DNA from: Pyropia yezoensis
Lineage: Eukaryota > Rhodophyta > Bangiophyceae > Bangiales > Bangiaceae
Direction: 5' to 3'
DNA: 64,000 nt
Assembly (NCBI GenBank): GCA_009829735.1
Contig: CM020620.1
Location: 20,372,020-20,436,019 of the forward strand
The notes under the pieces were generated by a model. It had not been told where the DNA came from. It did not search any database and saw nothing but the letters and a program-made list of their open reading frames with translations. A program made the position numbers and the translations under genes. How positions within the stretch are numbered: position 1 is the first letter of the stretch; every line of letters begins with the position of its first letter. Shown here one piece after another: positions 58,916-64,000 of the stretch.

Positions 58916-61018
58916 GTGCCTCCCATGTATCCACTACGCCGTCGCTTATCGGGCTGCCACCTGCTCCGCACTATCCTAGTATCTTTTCTTGGCGTGGCGG
59001 CCACCCCGCTTTTGGTCAACGGGAACGCCACCTCCCGCCGCCCGCCGCCCGACGCTTTCCGTCTGCCGACCGCCGTCGCTGCTGCGGCTCCCCCCACCAC
59101 CCCCAGTGCATCCGACTTCAAGGAAGTTCCCCTCTTGGGCGGGCTCCTCCATAAGGGTGACTTCGCGGTGGCGGCGACGCTTGGCGGTCAGCCGCTGCGG
59201 CTTAAGGTCGACACCTCATCGGGGTCGGTGGTGGTGGCCCGCGCGGCATGTGAGTTTTGCCCGGCGTCTGGCGCCAAGTACGACGACGCCGCGTCACCGG
59301 CGGCGGCGGGGGCGCCTTCGCCGGCCAACGCCACGGTGGTGGCGTGCTATGACCCGACATGTGGGGTGTCCATGCCGGGTAGAGAGCCAGACGCAGACCA
59401 GTGCGCGGCTCTCGAGTGCAAGACGTGCTCGGATGGCGGCGCGTGTTGCGCCCCCGGAAAGCCGGGGGGCTGCTGGTTTGCGCGCGCCGGCCGCGGTCGT
59501 GCTGGCAGCGGTCGCCTTGGGCGGGACGTGCTGGTGCTGGCCGGGCACTCGGCTGGCGGGACCGACGGGAATGGGTCGCGTGGGGGGGTGGGTGCCAACG
59601 TGACGTTTGGAGGTATGGACGTGGTGGAAGGGCCCATCCTGCCCGAAGGCGCCGATGGCTTCCTCGGGCTGGGCCTCGACTCGTCGGCGTGCGAGCCGAG
59701 CTGCACCCGCCCATTTGCTGCTGAAGTTGGCGCCGGTGATGGCGGGGTGGGGATTTGCATCAACGTGGTTGGCGGCGCCCTGACGTTTGGAGGCGTTAAT
59801 GAGAGCCACCTGGCGTCGGGGGCGTCGCTCTCCTGGTTTGACCTCTCCCCGGTCGCCAATGACGACGCGCCTGGCGAGCCAGCGGTCGTGCGAAAGTGGC
59901 TGACCCCGGTCTCTCCGTCCATGCGCGTTGGCGACGCTACCGTCGACGCACCCAAGCTTAAGACTGCCCTGTGGACGTCGTCTACCCCCTTTGTGGGCAT
60001 CTCCTCTGAGCTCTTCCTGGCCATCTTTGGGGAGCTGCAGAAGAAATACTGCGACCTCGACGAAGAGCTGTGCACAGAGCACACCTGGTTCCGCCCCCAG
60101 TCGTGCGTGCGCCTCCCTGATGGCGTGCTGGATGGGATGCCCAATCTCACCTTCACGGTCGGCGGCCCCGATGACGCGGCGCCGCTCGATGTGGTGCTCA
60201 CACCGTCGGACTACCTCCTGCCTTACCCACAGGGCTCCAAGCTCTACCACTGTATTTCCCTGGTGGCGGTGGACATGTCGGCGCGGGATGAGCAGCTGAT
60301 TTTTGGCGCCAGCGTTCTCCGCCGCTATGTCTCCTACTGGGACCGCGCGGGGGGTCGCCTGGGCCTGGGCCCAGCATCGGGGACGTGTGGGTCGGCGGTA
60401 CCTGTCGAAGAGGGGCTCCTCAGCACTGACGGCGGGGGAGAGGGCGACAGCAGCGCCGGCGGGTCGGCTGCTGGGGGCAGCAAGCTACCCCCACCGATTA
60501 CGGCAGACAGTGTGCTCGGGGCGGCGGCCAACAACAGCGCCGGCTCGGCTGGCACCGCGGCCGGCGCCACCACCCCCGGGGCGGCCACACCCCCCGGCGG
60601 CGGCGGCAGCGGCGGCCGCGACGGCCCCCCGCTCGCCACCGTTGCCTCGTGCGCTGCCCACGACACATGTGCATCGTGCGCGGCGGACGCGGCGGCGTGT
60701 GCGTACAACCTACGGACGAGTGCGTGCGTGGCGCGCGACGGCGCGGGCGGGGGCCTGCTACCCTACCCCCTCTGTCACGGCCACGGCTGCGTGTGTGCGC
60801 TTGCAGGGAGCGGCGGCACCGCCGCGGCAATCGGCCGCGTGCTGGGCGCCCTCGTGGGGCTTGCCGTAGCGGTGGGTGCCGCCGTGGCGGTGGGGCGGTG
60901 GTGGTCCCGCCGCCGCCGCCGGGAGGGCGGGGGGGGGGTCGACCCATACGCGCCCGTACTGGTCGACGACGAGGCGTCGGACGAGGGCTTTGACGTGCTC
61001 GGCCGGTTGCCCCGCTGA
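58916..61018 (+). CDS. Pepsin-like aspartyl protease homologue, membrane-anchored, second catalytic Asp lost
   Basis: A 700-residue protein. The N-terminal hydrophobic segment (LLRTILVSFLGVAATPLLVNG) is a signal peptide. The A1 fold begins at GDFAVAATLGGQPLRLKVDTSSGSVVV: the first active-site Asp is residue 99, but DTG is DTS. A Cys-rich insert follows (CEFCPAS... CAALECKTC... ACCAPGKPGGCW), then ILPEGADGFLGLG and GGALTFGGVN. Where the second DTG/DSG should be, the sequence is ALWTSSTPFVGISSELF (about 351-367), with no Asp. LIFGASVLRRYVSYWDRAGGRLGLG is the expected C-terminal part of the fold. After a Gly/Ser/Thr-rich stalk come a small Cys-rich module (SCAAHDTCASCAADAAACAY) and one transmembrane helix (VLGALVGLAVAVGAAVAVG, about 640-660), then a basic and acidic tail. 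It would be a surface protein, probably without peptidase activity. Confidence 0.8.
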   Translation: MPPMYPLRRRLSGCHLLRTILVSFLGVAATPLLVNGNATSRRPPPDAFRLPTAVAAAAPPTTPSASDFKEVPLLGGLLHKGDFAVAATLGGQPLRLKVDTSSGSVVVARAACEFCPASGAKYDDAASPAAAGAPSPANATVVACYDPTCGVSMPGREPDADQCAALECKTCSDGGACCAPGKPGGCWFARAGRGRAGSGRLGRDVLVLAGHSAGGTDGNGSRGGVGANVTFGGMDVVEGPILPEGADGFLGLGLDSSACEPSCTRPFAAEVGAGDGGVGICINVVGGALTFGGVNESHLASGASLSWFDLSPVANDDAPGEPAVVRKWLTPVSPSMRVGDATVDAPKLKTALWTSSTPFVGISSELFLAIFGELQKKYCDLDEELCTEHTWFRPQSCVRLPDGVLDGMPNLTFTVGGPDDAAPLDVVLTPSDYLLPYPQGSKLYHCISLVAVDMSARDEQLIFGASVLRRYVSYWDRAGGRLGLGPASGTCGSAVPVEEGLLSTDGGGEGDSSAGGSAAGGSKLPPPITADSVLGAAANNSAGSAGTAAGATTPGAATPPGGGGSGGRDGPPLATVASCAAHDTCASCAADAAACAYNLRTSACVARDGAGGGLLPYPLCHGHGCVCALAGSGGTAAAIGRVLGALVGLAVAVGAAVAVGRWWSRRRRREGGGGVDPYAPVLVDDEASDEGFDVLGRLPR

Positions 61019-61742
61019 CGCGGGCAGGACGGGAAAGATGAGCGGCAGGCAGGAAAAAAAGAGAAGGCGATGCGCGTCCGCCGAAGCCAAAGCACCACGG
61101 TCCGTGCCGATTTGGCGCTGGCCTGGGGCCTATCCTCCCGTGGTTGTAGGAGGCGACGACGCCCGACGGGGCCGGCCACGATGCCCTGCTGGGTGTGCGG
61201 GGCTTGTTGGCACCAGGGAACAGCGACCCCACCCTCCATGTGTGCCCATCCCGGTGAGAGGCGCGGCGGCCGCCGCACGTTTCCCGCCGCGGTCACGCGG
61301 TGGTTCGCGCCCGCACGCGCCACCCAGGCGGATGGACTGCGTGCGCTGCACTGCCTCCAACCGGGCTCGTAGGGGGGGCGACTCAGCAGACCACCAACCA
61401 CCTTAACGCCACCACAGACCTTGCGCACCTTGTCTTCCCCGCCGCAGGCAGCCTGCACCCGTCGGGGGCGTGGGGGTCTCGGCACCCACACCGTGCCGCC
61501 GCGGGCCGCTGCGTCATGAGAGAACAAAAAACCCACAAGTGTATGTATGCGCCCACAGGGCTTGCTACGGTTGCCTCGCTCCCCTCCCCGGCTTGGCCCC
61601 CACCCCCCCTGGCGCCTTCCCCCTGCTCGCGCGTCAGCGGCTTGCCGGTCGCCCTCGACCCACACCCGCTCTCGCGTGAGCGCGCTCACGTTAGCCACCC
61701 ACCCCCCAACTCCAGCCCTTACCCCCCCTCGCGGGTGGCCTT
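61019..61742. other. Convergent spacer, no gene supported
   Basis: It lies between the stop of the pepsin-like gene at 61018 (plus) and that of the minus-strand gene at 61743. Only short, overlapping frames are present. Confidence 0.45.
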
Positions 61743-62990
61743 TTAAAACGAGTCGAGCAGCTCAGCAATGTCGCGGCTGCCAAACCCCCCCCCCCCAAAG
61801 CCTTCGAGGCCGGCACCCGGCCCCAGCCCCAGCCCCCCGTCGGGCGTCCACTCCTCCTCCCCGCCCCCCCCCGCGCCGCGGCCACAGCCAAAGGGGAAGA
61901 GGAAGGGTGCGGCCGCCTCGGGTGCCGCGTGGGGGGGGTCCACAAAGGGGGCAAACGGGAGCTCCCCGCTGCCCGCCCCGTCGCCACCGTCCATGGCGTA
62001 CAAGACGCGGCCGCTCGAGGGGGGCGGGGGGAAGTAGGTGGGGGGAGGGGGGGGGGGGGGCGGGGCGGGAAACGGGGTAGGGGGAGCGCCACTCCAGATG
62101 GGCGGTACGACGCCACAGCCACGCCCATCGGGGGCAGCGCCGCCGGGGGGGTCTCAGAAAAGGGGGAGGGAGGAGGGGGGCCAGTGGCTGCGGGGGAGGC
62201 CTGCGCCAAGGCAGACTTGCGCCTGGGGAGACCCAACGGGACAAGTGTAGTGGCGCCCGGCGGCGACGGCAAGAGCGCGCCGAGCGAGGGCAACGGCAGG
62301 CCAAGCACGCAGTAGCAGGCACAGAGTGAGAGAGACGACATGGTTAGTCAACCGTGACGGCCAGTCCCCCCTCTGCTGAGGGGGCTCCCAGCAAAGCCGT
62401 GTCTCGGAGGGCAGCCACCCGCCTGCCCCCCGCCCCCCCCACCCCCCGACCTGTCAAATGATGCGCAACGGCAACGCACCTCGCCGCCGTGGCCGCTGCC
62501 GTGGCCGCCTTGCGGGACGCCGCCGCCTCTGCCGCCTCTGCCGACCGGCCACGGCCGGCGGCAGTCCCCCCACGACGCCGCGCCGACGCGGCGGCAGCCG
62601 CCGCCGCCGCGGCCGCAGCCGCCCCAGGCGACACGCCACCGCCGCCACCGCCACGGGCCGCCACCTTTCGCCGCTTGGCCGGCGACACTGCCGCCGGCCG
62701 TCCCGCTGCAGCAGCAGCAGCCGCAGCAGCCGCAGCAGCAGCAGCAGTCGCCGCTACAGTCCTAGCGGCGGTGGGGTGGGCGCCACGACCACCACCACCC
62801 CTGCCGCAGGCGCCGCCCCGCCCCCCCCCCCCCGCCGCCCCCCCACGGGCGGCCGTGACGCGCTCGAGCGCGGCGAGCTCCGAGTGGGAGCTGACCAGCG
62901 CCGCCTGCAGGTGCGCAATCCGCGCGCGCTGCGTGCGGGCGAGCGCCGCGGCGGCGGCGCCGGTCGGGAAGGCCGCCGTGTGGGTAAGGT
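61743..62990 (-). CDS. 3' exons of an unidentified nuclear coiled-coil protein (partial structure)
   Basis: Read on the minus strand, one frame is continuous from about 62985 to 62455. It runs GAAAAALARTQRARIAHLQAALVSSHSELAALERVTAA (amphipathic, coiled-coil-like), then Ala-runs, then SPAKRRKVAAR (a nuclear localisation-type cluster), further Ala/Arg-rich helix and AVAHHLTG, followed by a plausible donor CAG/GTCGGG at about 62452. The last exon (from about 62035) reads YFPPPPSSGRVLYAMDGGDG... GELPFAPFVDPP... GEEEWTPDGG... FGSRDIAELLDSF and stops at 61743; its acidic-hydrophobic end resembles a transcription activation tail. At least one exon or intron between (about 62452-62035) and the upstream exons (past 63000) is unresolved. 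No DNA-binding domain is visible, so a transcription-factor role is inference. Confidence 0.4.
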
Positions 62991-64000
62991 AGGGGAGGGT
63001 GGAGAGGGCGGGGGGGGGGACGTGGCCGTCGGGGGGGGGGGGGGGAGCATCGTGGCGGCTGGGGGTGGGGGGGAGTGGGGGGGCGGGGGGCCAGGGGGGA
63101 TTTGGGCAGTTGGGTAATCTAGGTGTGGCGGGGGAAGAAGGGGGGTGGGGGGGTGTCGGGAGAAAAATGTGGGGGGAGGGGAGAGGCGAGGGGGGGGAAG
63201 AGGGGGCAGGGGGATAGGCGTACCTTTGCTACGAGAGGGGGGAGGGGGGGGCAGCGAGGAACGCAGGGCGGTGAGGAGGCAGTGAGTTGGAGGAGGGTGG
63301 TGCTTGAGGCGAGGGGCGGAGGCCAGGTCAGCAGAGGTGGGTTGGGGGCCAAGGCGGTAAGAGTGGAGGGGGATGGCAGGGAACGAGGCGGGGCGGGGGG
63401 TGGAAGGGCCGCGGGCCCGCGCGCCCACCGTGTGACAGCGCCCACCAGCACGCCCAGTGCGCGCGTAGGTACAGTACACGCGCGCGTAGCGTTTCCGGGA
63501 TTGGTTGACGCGTGGCCCGCGCCACGGAGCGTTTTCCGCCGCGGGTGGTGGTGGTGGTGTGCTTGGGCGCACGACCGCCAGGGGGGGGGGGGGGGGGGGG
63601 CCGTAATGACGGTCGTTGTGAATGCCGGCGGACAAGGCGGCGGCAGCCGCGGGTGGTGCGTGGACGGTAAAACCCCGGAGGGATGGTGGTGACGCGGAAG
63701 CGGGGGGGGCGAGGTGGTGGCACGGGGAAGAGCAAGGAAACGAGGGGGGCGGCCGGCGCGCACACCCCAGTGACTCAACAACAGCAGCAGAGACGGTAGG
63801 CGCTGGCGGGGTGGGGGTGGTGGGTGGGGGGGGGGGGCGGGGGGAGGGGGCGTGAGCGCCGCGCGCCGTACGTGGCTCCAGCGACTACCGCACCCCCCCG
63901 GTCTGTGGGCCGTGCCCAAAAAGAGGGGACGGGTGGGGGCCGACGCGAAGTCCCCCCTCCGGCCGCCTAGGCGTCGGCAGTGGGGGGGGGGGGACCGCCC
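62991..64000. other. G-rich low-complexity flank
   Basis: Strongly G-rich on this strand (runs of 8-18 G at 63011, 63029, 63581, 63819 and 63978), hence C-rich on the minus strand, where it could hold pyrimidine-rich introns and upstream exons of the gene at 61743-62990. No coding segment is convincing. Confidence 0.4.

Overview
This window is GC-rich eukaryotic nuclear DNA, probably from a photosynthetic protist. Three things support that. PHF5A and an acyltransferase gene carry spliceosomal GT-AG introns of about 200-600 bases. Cytosolic-type PheRS alpha, PHF5A and a Csm1-like chromosome segregation protein are present. A ferredoxin-thioredoxin reductase variable subunit with a leader that looks plastid-targeting implies a plastid. 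Very Ala/Gly/Pro-rich proteins, few introns, compact genes and many long poly-G/poly-C runs would fit a bangiophyte red alga (Porphyra/Pyropia type), but that assignment is inference from composition and gene content.

Layout. At 1-940 a Crinkler/RHS-like P-loop NTPase fragment on the minus strand runs off the left edge. A membrane-anchored vWA-like protein lies at 3.9-5.3 kb, its frame broken in a poly-G run. Two near-identical LITAF-domain genes (7.3-7.6 and 9.0-9.2 kb) are followed by a two-domain secreted protein resembling a lytic polysaccharide monooxygenase (10.3-12.1 kb). From about 13.4 to 23.1 kb is an accessory stretch: an AT-rich island with repeats, a proline-rich ORF with a cysteine cluster, a lone zinc finger, an internally deleted pogo/Tigger transposon, and a tandem array of ~460-bp cassettes. 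From 24.9 kb the DNA is gene-dense: a GRDP-like protein, an Ala-rich helical protein, the FTR variable chain, PHF5A, a Csm1/Pcs1-like protein, a DEAH helicase with a zinc-ribbon-like insertion, a second membrane-anchored GRDP-like protein, PheRS alpha, a three-exon PlsC-type acyltransferase, a GT92 glycosyltransferase, and a membrane-anchored pepsin-like protein that has lost its second catalytic aspartate. The right end holds the last exons of an unidentified nuclear coiled-coil protein and a long G-rich flank.

The genes do not form one pathway; this looks like an ordinary eukaryotic neighbourhood with housekeeping genes (translation, splicing, RNA helicase, lipid synthesis, plastid redox) set among lineage-specific secreted or membrane proteins. 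The most interesting items are the GRDP-like pair, the LPMO-like protein, the pseudo-aspartyl protease, the Csm1-like protein and the repeated cassette array. I found no clear evidence of a wholly new multi-gene system. Exon boundaries outside PHF5A and the acyltransferase are approximate, because GC-rich DNA is open in most frames.
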